In this document: piece after piece, positions 1 to 8,545 of the stretch | How the letters are laid out: every line of letters begins with the position of its first letter | How positions within the stretch are numbered: the first letter of the stretch is position 1 | DNA from: Lishizhenia tianjinensis | GTDB taxonomy: Bacteria; Bacteroidota; Bacteroidia; Flavobacteriales_D; Crocinitomicaceae | NCBI RefSeq assembly: GCF_900116425.1 | Contig: NZ_FPAS01000004.1 | Coordinates: 227,278 to 291,277 of the forward strand | Direction: 5' to 3' | DNA length: 64,000 nt | Translations under genes and position numbers: made by a program | Notes under the pieces: model-generated | What the model was told of the DNA's origin: nothing | What the model saw: the letters and a program-made list of their open reading frames with translations, nothing else | The model's database searches: none

Positions 1-450
1 GCAGCGATTTGGGGACAACAAACCTCTTCTTTAATTTCCGCGAACGACTTAAGAATTAATCTTCAATCGAAATTAAACTACTTTTCTCAAACACATGCCT
101 TGTATTACCACTTAGAGGTGGACGTACTAGATCCATCTTTAAAAGAGGAAATCAAGGTTGTAAATTACTTTGTAGAAAAGGAATTCATTGCGCCACAAAA
201 ATACTTAGGTAGCACAATAGCAGATTACAAACACCACAACATCGTTAGAGATGAATTATCTAAAGCTGCATTTGGTTTAGATTTATCTTCAGCCGAAGTT
301 GATGCCAGTAAACCTGACAGGTATTTAATGAATTACAGCTATGAATTACCAGCAGATATTACGGCTGACAATGCCATGGTTATCTCTTACGTATATAATA
401 CTACAACGCTCGAAATTTATCATGTAATTGAGACGAAAGTACAGCCTTAA
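1..450 (+). CDS. C-terminal part of an Omp28-like exported protein (5' end outside window)
   Basis: Frame 1 is open from the first base to the TAA at 448-450, so this is the last 149 residues of a longer gene that starts before the window. A TTG at 100 is not needed as a start, because coding potential continues upstream of it (AAIWGQQTSS...). The segment with HHNIVRDEL and the final strand-like segment MVISYVYNTTTLEIYHVIE resemble the C-terminal half of Omp28-related Bacteroidetes outer-membrane proteins, where a similar H-N-x-x-R motif occurs. No T9SS tail is present, so it may end as a plain lipoprotein or outer-membrane protein. The family call is tentative, but that the reading frame is a real gene is fairly certain because a strong terminator follows it. 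Confidence 0.55.
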   Translation, partial: AAIWGQQTSSLISANDLRINLQSKLNYFSQTHALYYHLEVDVLDPSLKEEIKVVNYFVEKEFIAPQKYLGSTIADYKHHNIVRDELSKAAFGLDLSSAEVDASKPDRYLMNYSYELPADITADNAMVISYVYNTTTLEIYHVIETKVQP

Positions 451-466
451 AAAATAATTGAATAAG

Positions 467-497
467 AAAAGCGCATCCGGTGGATGCGCTTTTTTTG
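467..497 (+). terminator. Rho-independent terminator
   Basis: A perfect 9-bp stem AGCGCATCC/GGATGCGCT with a 3-nt loop (470-490) is followed by a run of T. It lies 20 bp after the stop codon of the preceding gene. Confidence 0.9.
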
Positions 498-614
498 TAT
501 CTCTACCTAGGGTTTAGGTCTTTTTAACAATTCCTGTTTAAAAGTTTCATCGTATACAAGAAAAAAAACTGGATTATTTTACTAATTTAGAAGGAGCAAA
601 AAAAGGCAATAACC

Positions 615-800
615 ATGTTAGAATTAAGTAAGAAAATTTTGAAAAAAGTAAGTTTTGATAAACTACTTTTTCAAAAGGAATTGAAAAAAGCCCTAAAATG
701 GATTACGGATGCTGAAGAAGCTAAAATATTTAGAGAATTCTGTATTAAAGAATTTTACCACTTGCATCCTACCATCATTAAGAAAACGTTTGCCCTTTAA
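615..800 (+). CDS. Small conserved flavobacterial protein of unknown function (61 aa)
   Basis: This is a 61-residue, lysine-rich, probably cytoplasmic protein with no signal peptide or membrane segment. An AAGGAG sequence lies about 20 bp upstream of the ATG. The pattern MLELSKKILKKVSFD followed by LFQKELKKALKWI matches, from memory, a small protein found in many Flavobacteriia with no assigned function. The gene stands alone between two terminators: one ends the upstream gene, and one downstream (848-884) lies inside the convergent queG gene. Predicted mostly helical. No function can be inferred from context. Confidence 0.7.
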   Translation: MLELSKKILKKVSFDKLLFQKELKKALKWITDAEEAKIFREFCIKEFYHLHPTIIKKTFAL

Positions 801-812
801 ACTAAACCTTAT

Positions 813-1739
813 TTAAGAAGATTTTAAAAAACTTACATTTCTTTGAACGCCGTTGAACTTTGTACGTTTAACGGCGCTTTTTTTGAATAATTCCCTATAT
901 ACTTCTTCCGTTAAATCCTCCCAATCCGCCTTGTTCATCTTCAACAAATTCTCATGTGGATCGAATGCTTTCGTATTGTGAGGTTTTGAAAATCTGTTCC
1001 ACGGACAAACATCCTGACAAACATCGCAACCAAACATCCAGTCATCCATTTTACCTTTAAATTCAGACGGTAGAATTTCATCTTTTAACTCTATGGTTAG
1101 GTAACTTATACATTTACTTCCATCCACCACGTATGGGGCAACTATTGCTTCGGTTGGACAAGCATCTATACAACGTGTACATGTACCACAGAAATCCTTA
1201 ATAGGGCCATCCTCTTGCAATTCTAAATCAAGAATCAATTCCGCTATAAAAAAGAAAGAACCCGCCTTCGTGTTGATTAAATTGGAATTCTTACCTATCC
1301 AACCCAAACCACTCTTTTTGGCCCATGCCTTGTCCATAACGGGAGCGCTATCTACAAAGACTCTACCTCCTACTTCTCCAATTTCATCCTGTAGGTACTG
1401 AAAGAACTCTTTAAGTTTATCTTTTATGATGTGGTGGTAATCTTGCCCGTAGGCATATTTAGAAATCTTATAGGTGTTTTCAGCTTGTTTTTCGGAAGGA
1501 TAATAATTCAGCAATAAGGAAACCACACTTTTAGCCCCATCTACCAATAAACGAGGGTCTAAACGCTTATCAAAATGATTTTCCATGTAGTTCATCTTAC
1601 CATGGCGCTGATTATTCAACCATTTTTCTAAACGCGGTGCTTCCTCCTCCAAAAAATCAGCCTTGGATATACCACAAAAGAAAAAGCCCAATTCACGGGC
1701 CTTTTCTTTTATTAATCTAGTATGTTTTTCTTTACTCAA
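813..1739 (-). CDS. queG: Epoxyqueuosine reductase QueG
   Basis: Reduces epoxyqueuosine to queuosine in the wobble position of certain tRNAs, using cobalamin and two [4Fe-4S] clusters; cytoplasmic. The N-terminal domain has [16 protein letters not shown] and the segment [12 protein letters not shown] containing the family's catalytic Asp. Two ferredoxin-type clusters follow: [12 protein letters not shown] near residues 183-198 and [11 protein letters not shown] near 235-246. I place the start at the TTG at 1739: it is preceded at the right distance by a full AAGGAGG, it overlaps the ruvB stop (TTGA), and it gives 308 residues beginning as homologues do. A TTG at 1760 would add seven residues that encode this ribosome-binding site. 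The gene is coupled to ruvB. The queA gene for the preceding pathway step lies at 48056-49105. Confidence 0.95.
   Translation of the reverse strand: MSKEKHTRLIKEKARELGFFFCGISKADFLEEEAPRLEKWLNNQRHGKMNYMENHFDKRLDPRLLVDGAKSVVSLLLNYYPSEKQAENTYKISKYAYGQDYHHIIKDKLKEFFQYLQDEIGEVGGRVFVDSAPVMDKAWAKKSGLGWIGKNSNLINTKAGSFFFIAELILDLELQEDGPIKDFCGTCTRCIDACPTEAIVAPYVVDGSKCISYLTIELKDEILPSEFKGKMDDWMFGCDVCQDVCPWNRFSKPHNTKAFDPHENLLKMNKADWEDLTEEVYRELFKKSAVKRTKFNGVQRNVSFLKSS
848..884 (+). terminator. Terminator for the small gene, embedded in the 3' end of queG
   Basis: CGCCGTT (848-854) and AACGGCG (70-76 of the same hundred, i.e. 870-876) form a 7-bp stem followed by seven T on the plus strand. It lies within the queG coding sequence on the opposite strand, so the same bases encode the C-terminus of QueG. 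Confidence 0.7.
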
Positions 1740-2758
1740 AATAATCCTCCTTGAGACCAACCTAAATCTTTTCCTAAATGCGTATAAGCAAGTTCGGTTA
1801 CTTTTCTACCTCGCTGAGTTCTTACTAAATACCCTTCTTGTATTAAAAAGGGTTCATATACTTCCTCAAGTGTTCCCGCGTTTTCTCCAACTGCCGTAGC
1901 CAGGGTTGTAATACCCACTGGACCACCGTTAAATTTATCTATAAGTGTAGAAAGAATTCTATTGTCCATTTCATCCAAACCATTCTTATCCACATTTAAA
2001 GCTTCTAATGCGTAATCCGTTATTTTTAAATCTATGGTTCCACTACCCTTGATTTGAGCAAAATCTCGCACACGTCTCAACAAAGCATTCGCAATACGTG
2101 GTGTTCCTCTACTTCTACTAGCTATCTCATAAGCTGCTTCATGATTCACGGGAATACCCAATAAATCACATGAACGCTCAACGATTAAAGTAAGTGTTTT
2201 CGCATTGTAATATTGTAAGCGAGAACTAATACCAAAACGCGCTCTTAAGGGCGCTGTAAGTAATCCAGAACGCGTTGTTGCGCCAATTAGGGTAAATGGA
2301 TTTAATGCGATCTGTACAGTTCGCGCATTCGGCCCAGAATCTATCATGATGTCAATCACGTAATCTTCCATTGCTGAGTATAAATACTCTTCAATTACTG
2401 GACTTAAACGGTGAATTTCATCTATGAATAAAACATCACCTTCTTCAAGGTTAGTTAAAAGTCCAGCTAAATCACCAGGCTTATCCAATACAGGTCCAGA
2501 AGTTACCTTAAAACCAACACCTAATTCATTGGCTATAATATTTGCCAAAGTAGTTTTACCCAAACCTGGAGGTCCGTGTAACAATACGTGATCTAAAGGC
2601 TCTCCACGTTTCTTTGTCGCTTCAACGAATATCTCAAGATTTTCCAAGATTTTTTGCTGACCGGTAAAGTCAGAAAAAGCCTTCGGCCTTAACACCTTAT
2701 CTATTTCTTGATCGCTGGTAAGCTGCTCACTTCTATAATCAAAATCTTCTTCCTCCAC
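1736..2758 (-). CDS. ruvB: Holliday junction branch migration ATPase RuvB
   Basis: RuvB is the hexameric AAA+ motor that drives branch migration of Holliday junctions with RuvA. Walker A GPPGLGKT lies near residues 58-65, Walker B DEIH near 110, sensor GATTRSGLL near 156 and an arginine-finger region (RARFG) near 172. A winged-helix C-terminal domain contains [10 protein letters not shown] and the tract [14 protein letters not shown] choose GTG at 2758 (340 residues, the usual length). The longer frame from TTG 2797 starts inside the terminator of the upstream cox operon and would add 13 atypical residues. The gene overlaps queG by 4 bp, so the two are probably cotranscribed. RuvA and RuvC are not in the window. 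Confidence 0.95.
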   Translation of the reverse strand: MEEEDFDYRSEQLTSDQEIDKVLRPKAFSDFTGQQKILENLEIFVEATKKRGEPLDHVLLHGPPGLGKTTLANIIANELGVGFKVTSGPVLDKPGDLAGLLTNLEEGDVLFIDEIHRLSPVIEEYLYSAMEDYVIDIMIDSGPNARTVQIALNPFTLIGATTRSGLLTAPLRARFGISSRLQYYNAKTLTLIVERSCDLLGIPVNHEAAYEIASRSRGTPRIANALLRRVRDFAQIKGSGTIDLKITDYALEALNVDKNGLDEMDNRILSTLIDKFNGGPVGITTLATAVGENAGTLEEVYEPFLIQEGYLVRTQRGRKVTELAYTHLGKDLGWSQGGLF

Positions 2759-2775
2759 TAAAAACGCTTTGTTGT

Positions 2776-2813
2776 AAAAATAAGAAAGCCCTATCAAAGG
2801 ATAGAGCTTTCTT
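2776..2813 (-). terminator. Terminator of the act-cox respiratory operon
   Basis: On the minus strand AAGAAAGC and CTATC (with one internal mismatch) pair with GATAG and GCTTTCTT around a 4-nt loop, followed by TTATTTTT. It lies 22 bp after the coxA stop codon and directly before ruvB, so it separates the two transcripts. Confidence 0.85.
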
Positions 2814-2834
2814 ACAAATATTTATTAACTATTA

Positions 2835-4631
2835 CTAGTGTTCTTCTTCTCCTGCCATTAATGGAGTAGTTTGAGGAATGAAATCCTCTTCCATACCTGG
2901 TTTAGAGTAATCGTAAGGCCATCTGTGAACAGTTGGCAATTCTCCTGGCCAGTTACCGTGAACGTGCTCTACTGGAGTAGTCCACTCTAATGTATTCGAT
3001 CTCCAAGGGTTTTGTGGAGCAGCTTGTCCTCTGAAGATACTTACGAATAAGTTAAACAAGAAAACAATTTGTCCTAACGCTGCGATGATCGCGAAAACAG
3101 TAATGATTACGTTTAAGTCTAAGATCATTTCGTAAGCATCTCCACTAAATCCTTCGTAAACACTGTAATCGTAGTAACGACGTGGTGCACCAGCTAATCC
3201 AACGAAGTGCATAGGGAAGAATACACCGTAAGCCCCAACTATCGTAATCCAGAAGTGAACGTAACCTAAACGGTTGTTCATCATCTTACCATACATTTTA
3301 GGGAACCAGTGGTAAACTCCTGCAAACATTCCGAATACTGCTGACATACCCATTACAATGTGGAAGTGAGCTACAACGAAGTAAGTATCGTGAACTGCGA
3401 TATCCAATGCTGAATCCGCCAAGATAATACCCGTAACACCACCTGTAATGAACGTAGATACTAAACCTACTGCGAACAACATTGCTGGCGTGTAAGTGAT
3501 AGAACCTTTCCATAAGGTAGTTAAGTAGTTAAATACTTTTACAGCTGATGGAATTGCAATCAATAAAGTTGTAAATACGAACACAGATCCTAAGAATGGG
3601 TTCATACCTGTTACGAACATGTGGTGACCCCATACGATGAACGAAAGGAAACCAATCGCCAAGATAGAACCAATCATCGCTCTGTAACCGAAGATAGGCT
3701 TTCTAGAGTTCGTAGAAATAATTTCTGATGATAAACCTAATGCTGGTAATAATACGATGTATACCTCAGGGTGACCTAAGAACCAGAATAAGTGTTGGTA
3801 CAATACTGGAGATCCACCTACATTCTCTAACATCTCACCACCAACGATGATGTCTGATAAGTAGAATGAAGTACCCATAGTTCTATCCATCAATAACAAT
3901 AAAGCCGCTGATAATAAAACTGGGAAAGATAATACCCCTAAGATTGCAGTTACTAAGAACGCCCAAATTGTTAATGGCATTCTTGTCATTTTCATACCTG
4001 TTGTTCTTAAGTTCAATACAGTTACGATGTAGTTCAAAGATCCAATTAATGAAGATGCAATGAAAATAGTCATCGATGTTAACCACATTGTCATACCTAA
4101 ACCTGAACCAGAAACTGCCTGTGGCAATGCTGATAAAGGAGGGTAAATAGTCCAACCTGCCATTGCTGGTCCCGTCTCAATAAATAAAGACGCAAACATG
4201 ATTAATGAAGACAAGAAGAATAACCAGTACGACAACATGTTTAAGAAACCTGATGCCATATCTCTTGCTCCAATTTGCAATGGAATAAGTAAGTTAGAGA
4301 ACGTTCCTGATAAACCACCTGTTAAAAGGAAGAATACCATTAAAGTACCGTGGATGGTAACCAAACCAAGGTACATTTCATTATTTAATATTCCGTTTGG
4401 AGCCCATTTTTCTCCTAAGAACATACTTAAGAAGTCAGACGACTCACCTGGCCATGCCAATTGTATTCTAAATAGAATAGACAATAACATTGCGACCAAC
4501 CCCATGAATACAGCAGTCATTAAGAACTGCTTACCAATCATTTTGTGATCCTGGCTAAAGATGTACTTAGATACGAAACTCTCTTCGTGATGATCGTGTC
4601 CGTGATCTGCTCCGTGCGCTACTGCTGCCAT
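2835..4631 (-). CDS. ctaD: Cytochrome c oxidase subunit I (heme-copper oxidase)
   Basis: Catalytic subunit of the terminal oxidase in the inner membrane; it reduces oxygen to water and pumps protons. The 598 residues form about 12 membrane helices. Low-spin heme ligand His is in TIHGTLMVF near residue 94. The CuB His and cross-linked Tyr are in HPEVYIVLLPALG near 286, further CuB histidines are in WGHHMF near 335, and the heme ligands are in HDTYFVVAHFHIV near 413-428. HPEVYI marks an A-type oxidase with the Tyr in helix VI. The N-terminus is His-rich (HGADHGHDHHEE), a feature of many flavobacterial homologues. It is last in an eight-gene operon, 28 bp after coxB. Subunits III and IV are not present in this operon. 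Confidence 0.97.
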   Translation of the reverse strand: MAAVAHGADHGHDHHEESFVSKYIFSQDHKMIGKQFLMTAVFMGLVAMLLSILFRIQLAWPGESSDFLSMFLGEKWAPNGILNNEMYLGLVTIHGTLMVFFLLTGGLSGTFSNLLIPLQIGARDMASGFLNMLSYWLFFLSSLIMFASLFIETGPAMAGWTIYPPLSALPQAVSGSGLGMTMWLTSMTIFIASSLIGSLNYIVTVLNLRTTGMKMTRMPLTIWAFLVTAILGVLSFPVLLSAALLLLMDRTMGTSFYLSDIIVGGEMLENVGGSPVLYQHLFWFLGHPEVYIVLLPALGLSSEIISTNSRKPIFGYRAMIGSILAIGFLSFIVWGHHMFVTGMNPFLGSVFVFTTLLIAIPSAVKVFNYLTTLWKGSITYTPAMLFAVGLVSTFITGGVTGIILADSALDIAVHDTYFVVAHFHIVMGMSAVFGMFAGVYHWFPKMYGKMMNNRLGYVHFWITIVGAYGVFFPMHFVGLAGAPRRYYDYSVYEGFSGDAYEMILDLNVIITVFAIIAALGQIVFLFNLFVSIFRGQAAPQNPWRSNTLEWTTPVEHVHGNWPGELPTVHRWPYDYSKPGMEEDFIPQTTPLMAGEEEH

Positions 4632-4659
4632 TTCTAATCTTTTAATTTTATTATTATTC

Positions 4660-5952
4660 TTACTTTTCTTCTGTATCTAATGAAGCTTCAATTGCTTTAT
4701 AAGATTCTAATAAAGCCTCTCTTTTCTTCATTTGTTCTGCTTTCTCCGCAGCTGATAAATTTGCTGGATCAGCGTCGTATCCGAAGTAAGTCTTCCCGTT
4801 GTACGTAGTTTGGTTCACTTTCCAGTTGTAGTACTGTTCAGCGTTCATTACACGTACAGGCATTTTCATGTTGTAGTGAGATCCACCACAAATTTTGTTA
4901 CACATTAAGATGTACTCAAAATCCTCATCGTTCATCTCTTTACGCATTTCCTCCGTTGTGTAAATCGGTTGGAATTTCATACGTGTTTCCATTCCTGGAA
5001 CTGTGTTCATTTGTGCTCTAAAGTGCGGGAAGTATGCAGAGTGAATTACATCCTTAGAACGGAATGTGAATTCGTAGTTCTGACCTTTCAATAAAACTAA
5101 AGTATCAGAGAAGAAATCATTTGATGCCAATACATCTAAAGAATCGTTGTGTGTGATTCCCATCTGTGTTAACAATCTGTGTAATCTCTGTTTAACCGCT
5201 AATTCGTTGGTTAACTTTTCTCTTTCTTCAACACTCATGATTACGTTAGGATTGTTCAATGTTTCTTCCAAAACTTTGATAGATCCAATTTGTCCGTAGC
5301 TCATTGAGTCTCTAGCTGCATCAATGTTTGCTTTATTAATTAAAGCGAATTCGTTTTCTGCAGTTGTCAATTTGTAATCGTAAGCACCTAAAGTGTTGTC
5401 CATTCCAGAGTATCTCGCTTTCCAAGCAAACTGCCAAGAGAATACTTCAACTCTTTCTGCTTCTGGTGCTGACTCGTCTGTAATGTCATTCCAAGTTCTT
5501 AAACCTAAGATGATGATTACTGCCAATACTAAAGCTGGAATTACTGTCCAAATTGCTTCCAATTTATTTGAGTGAGCAAAGAATACTGCTTTCACTCCTG
5601 GTCTCTTCACATATTTCCAAGCAAATACAAACAATAATGTATTTGTAAGGAAGAATACTGTAATAATGATTACGAAGTTCAAGTTCAATAACCAATCCGT
5701 TCCTACACCGTGTGTAGATGCAGCCGGTCCTCTACCTGTCCATCCGAATTTTAACATCAACCATATAAAACCTGCATAGAAAAAGATCATGAAAACCAAC
5801 ATAAGGTTAGCATTCAATTTGTTATCTCTATTCGGAATATTTTCTTCTTTGCGTCCACTGTGCTTACGAGATAGTTCGTTCAATCTTACCAATTGAGCTA
5901 CACCTATTACTCCTAAGACAATTACAATCAGTATAACTAATTTATTTATCAT
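4660..5952 (-). CDS. coxB: Cytochrome c oxidase subunit II (CuA subunit)
   Basis: Accepts electrons from cytochrome c through the binuclear CuA centre and passes them to subunit I. One N-terminal hydrophobic helix is followed by two more (about residues 50-70 and 90-115), then by a periplasmic cupredoxin domain. CuA ligands are visible: His in VIHSAYFPHFR near 302 and CNKICGGSHYNMKM near 349-361 (two Cys, His, Met). The residue between the cysteines that is usually Glu is Ile here. At 430 residues it is longer than classical subunit II. The extra length is a roughly 80-residue insertion inside the cupredoxin domain (about residues 195-275) and a Lys/Glu-rich C-terminal tail. It lies 33 bp after actF, so the oxidase is cotranscribed with alternative complex III. 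Confidence 0.96.
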   Translation of the reverse strand: MINKLVILIVIVLGVIGVAQLVRLNELSRKHSGRKEENIPNRDNKLNANLMLVFMIFFYAGFIWLMLKFGWTGRGPAASTHGVGTDWLLNLNFVIIITVFFLTNTLLFVFAWKYVKRPGVKAVFFAHSNKLEAIWTVIPALVLAVIIILGLRTWNDITDESAPEAERVEVFSWQFAWKARYSGMDNTLGAYDYKLTTAENEFALINKANIDAARDSMSYGQIGSIKVLEETLNNPNVIMSVEEREKLTNELAVKQRLHRLLTQMGITHNDSLDVLASNDFFSDTLVLLKGQNYEFTFRSKDVIHSAYFPHFRAQMNTVPGMETRMKFQPIYTTEEMRKEMNDEDFEYILMCNKICGGSHYNMKMPVRVMNAEQYYNWKVNQTTYNGKTYFGYDADPANLSAAEKAEQMKKREALLESYKAIEASLDTEEK

Positions 5953-5985
5953 TGCTTCTTAATTATATCTTTCTACTCCTGTTTA

Positions 5986-7179
5986 TTATATGTCGTGATG
6001 TAATGATTCATCCAAGAATGGGTGATTCACTGCTACCAACGGCGCTTTCGTTAAGTTCGTTAATACAACTCTTACGAAGAATCCTAAGCATAATACAGCC
6101 ATACCCAAGTCTAATAATCCAACTGAAGCTTTTGGTCCAATTGTTCCTGGCATAACCATTACCCATACATCTAACCAGTGACCTGCAAAGATGATTAATC
6201 CAACGAAAGTTAAAATTCCTGCGTGTCTCTTAGCATCTCTAGACATTAAAATCAACATTGGGAATGCGAAGTTAATGAAGAACATACCGAAGTACAAGAA
6301 AGTAAAGTTATCTCTTCTTGTTAAGTAGTAAGTAACTTCCTCAGGAATGTTAGCATACCAAATCAACATGAATTGAGAGAACCATAAGTAAGACCACAAG
6401 AATGAAGTTGCGAATGTCCATTTCCCTAAATCGTGAATGTGAGATTCGTTAACTTTTGGTAAGTATCCTTTTTTCTTAAGGTATAATGTCAATGTAACCA
6501 ATACGATCATAGTTGAACACCATGTACCTGCGAAAGTGTACCATCCAAACAAAGTTGAGAACCAGTGTGTGTCGATAGACATGATCCAGTCCCAAGAAGA
6601 TGTAGAAGAAAAGTACGCGAAGAATACTAAGAATGCCGCACCTTTTCTGTAGTTCTTAAAGTGAAGATCGATAGCCATGTCAGCATTCTGATCTTGTTGA
6701 ATACTTCTGTTTTTAAACCCTCTCCAAAAGATGAAGTAAATTGCCATGTAAGCAATAGTTCTAATCCAGAAGAAAGCTTGGTTTAAGTAAGCAGATTTAC
6801 CACTAACTAAAGAGTCATGTGCCACTGTATCTGGATCCATCCACATGTAAACGTGTCCACCGTGTGTAAATGATAAAGTCAACAAAGTAACTAACATCAT
6901 TCCTATACCGAATGGTAAAAATCCTGCTACTGCTTCAATTACTCTTTTAATTACAGCATACCATCCTGTCTCTGTAGCGTATTGTAACGCCAAGAAGAAC
7001 AATGCTCCCAATCCAATTCCGAAGAAGAAGAAAGAGTTCACAAGCATGTTACTGTAAATCTTTGTACCTAATTGGTGATCTCCCATCGCCATAACAACGC
7101 CAACAAGCGTAAATACTATACCAACCGCCATTAATACGGTAGTTAACATTTTGGCTTTATTTGAAACTTGAAATTCCAT
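5986..7179 (-). CDS. actF: Alternative complex III subunit ActF (integral membrane)
   Basis: Membrane subunit of quinol:cytochrome c oxidoreductase, in the inner membrane. The 397 residues form about ten hydrophobic helices, including FFFFGIGLGALFFLALQYA and AYMAIYFIFWRGF, and the protein is related to the NrfD-like subunit ActC. Characteristic tracts include FAYFSSTSSWDWIMSIDTHW and LWFSQFMLIWYANIPEE, which I recognise from the family. It follows actE by 26 bp and precedes coxB by 33 bp. In known flavobacterial structures ActF pairs with ActC to form the membrane core. No heme motif is present, as expected. Confidence 0.93.
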   Translation of the reverse strand: MEFQVSNKAKMLTTVLMAVGIVFTLVGVVMAMGDHQLGTKIYSNMLVNSFFFFGIGLGALFFLALQYATETGWYAVIKRVIEAVAGFLPFGIGMMLVTLLTLSFTHGGHVYMWMDPDTVAHDSLVSGKSAYLNQAFFWIRTIAYMAIYFIFWRGFKNRSIQQDQNADMAIDLHFKNYRKGAAFLVFFAYFSSTSSWDWIMSIDTHWFSTLFGWYTFAGTWCSTMIVLVTLTLYLKKKGYLPKVNESHIHDLGKWTFATSFLWSYLWFSQFMLIWYANIPEEVTYYLTRRDNFTFLYFGMFFINFAFPMLILMSRDAKRHAGILTFVGLIIFAGHWLDVWVMVMPGTIGPKASVGLLDLGMAVLCLGFFVRVVLTNLTKAPLVAVNHPFLDESLHHDI

Positions 7180-7205
7180 TTTATCCTATCTTGTTTTTGT
7201 TATTA

Positions 7206-7994
7206 TTAATGATGTGCTTCTTCAGCGTGAACATCCTCTACTACTACTGTAGAATCAACTGCTGCCGGAGCTGCTACTGGAGCTTCACCCGCTGCTGGTA
7301 AATTCTTCATATAATCGTCAAATCTGAACTTGTTAACGTAGTGTACCAAGGTCCAAATTTGCTCGTTGTTCAACAAACTTGCGTGAGCTCCCATTGCACC
7401 TTTACCGTAGTAAATTGAATAGAACACTTGTCCGTCTGCTAAATCAGTTTTTGTTTTGTAATCTGGAACCCCAGCATAAGCACCGCTTGTTACCATAGGT
7501 CCATTTCCATCACCTTTCTCACCGTGACAGTGCATACATTTTGTTTCGTACAAGTGTTTACCTGCTTTGAACATTGCATCTGCCTCTTCTTTGCTCGCCA
7601 AAGTCAATGGGTTTTTATCTGCTACAGCAGCATTGTATTCACTACCTAAGCTGTCTTCTTTTTCCCATCCGTACAAACCGTGCGTTACGTCACCTGTAGC
7701 TGGAGCTAATCTGTGGTATGGTAACATTACCTCTACGTGCGCTGCTTCCGTACCGTAGTAAGGAATTGCACCCGCTGGAGGAGTCATTGCTGACTGTACC
7801 ATTTTCTTTTCCATATCTTCTGCACCTTGTACACGACCGTAATCTACGTATGGTTCTACTGCTGGAGATCTGTACATATCTGGCATGTACTCCAATCCTG
7901 GTGAATCAGGATCAGTAACACATGACGCTAAAACTACCATACCAGTAATCGCAGCGATAGAATATGTTGAGATTGCCTTAAAAGTTCTTTTCAT
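7206..7994 (-). CDS. actE: Alternative complex III subunit ActE, monoheme cytochrome c lipoprotein
   Basis: Periplasmic monoheme cytochrome c that carries electrons out of the complex III core. A lipoprotein signal is visible (VVLASC, Cys near residue 25), so it should be anchored in a membrane. One heme site, CMHCH, lies near residues 153-157, with a candidate axial Met in KGAMGAH downstream. The front of the protein (YMPDMYRSPAVEPYVDYG) is the conserved ActE segment. The C-terminus is Ala/Pro-rich and ends in a small His cluster (HAEEAHH). It starts 6 bp after actD ends, which indicates tight translational organisation. Confidence 0.93.
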   Translation of the reverse strand: MKRTFKAISTYSIAAITGMVVLASCVTDPDSPGLEYMPDMYRSPAVEPYVDYGRVQGAEDMEKKMVQSAMTPPAGAIPYYGTEAAHVEVMLPYHRLAPATGDVTHGLYGWEKEDSLGSEYNAAVADKNPLTLASKEEADAMFKAGKHLYETKCMHCHGEKGDGNGPMVTSGAYAGVPDYKTKTDLADGQVFYSIYYGKGAMGAHASLLNNEQIWTLVHYVNKFRFDDYMKNLPAAGEAPVAAPAAVDSTVVVEDVHAEEAHH

Positions 7995-8000
7995 GGCAAA

Positions 8001-8537
8001 TTATTTAAGTTCTTTTTGATCTAATTCTACAATACCTGTCTCTTTAACCATAGCCGTTAAATCTTCCGCGCTAAAGTTTTTGTTTTCAGACAGTCTTAAT
8101 TCCATAACAAACTTATCATCTGTTGTTCTTGGATCTGGGTTTTGAGCTGGCATACCTGGTAAGTTTTTATTTCTTAACAAGTAAGTAATTGCCATACCGT
8201 GTGCACCACACAATACTGTAAACTCAAAAGAGATAGGAACGAATGCTAAGAAGTTCTGCAAGTATGTTCCGTTTGGCTTACCACCAATGTTCATCGGCCA
8301 ATCCTGAATCATAAAGTAATTCATTCCTATAGTAGCTAACATTAAACCTGTTAAACCGTACAAGAAAGCCATGATTCCTAATCGTGTATTTTTAACTCCA
8401 ATAATTGGATCTATACCGTGAATAGGAAACGGAGAAAACACTTCAGTAACCTTCACTCCTTTTGAAACTAACTTCTTTGCGCCGTCTTTTAGCACATCGT
8501 CGTCATCGTACATCGCGTAAATAACTGTATCTGCCAT
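8001..8537 (-). CDS. actD: Alternative complex III subunit ActD (DUF3341)
   Basis: A small membrane subunit of quinol:cytochrome c oxidoreductase. The cytoplasmic N-terminal domain has the DUF3341 pattern YAMYDDDDVLKDGAKKL and FSPFPIHGID. Two membrane helices follow, near residues 55-77 and 92-115 (GIMAFLYGLTGLMLATIGM and FTVLCGAHGMAITYLL), then a short C-terminal domain. At 178 residues it has the usual length. It lies 8 bp after actC and 6 bp before actE. No redox cofactor is expected. Confidence 0.93.
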   Translation of the reverse strand: MADTVIYAMYDDDDVLKDGAKKLVSKGVKVTEVFSPFPIHGIDPIIGVKNTRLGIMAFLYGLTGLMLATIGMNYFMIQDWPMNIGGKPNGTYLQNFLAFVPISFEFTVLCGAHGMAITYLLRNKNLPGMPAQNPDPRTTDDKFVMELRLSENKNFSAEDLTAMVKETGIVELDQKELK

Positions 8538-8545
8538 GTTTTCTA

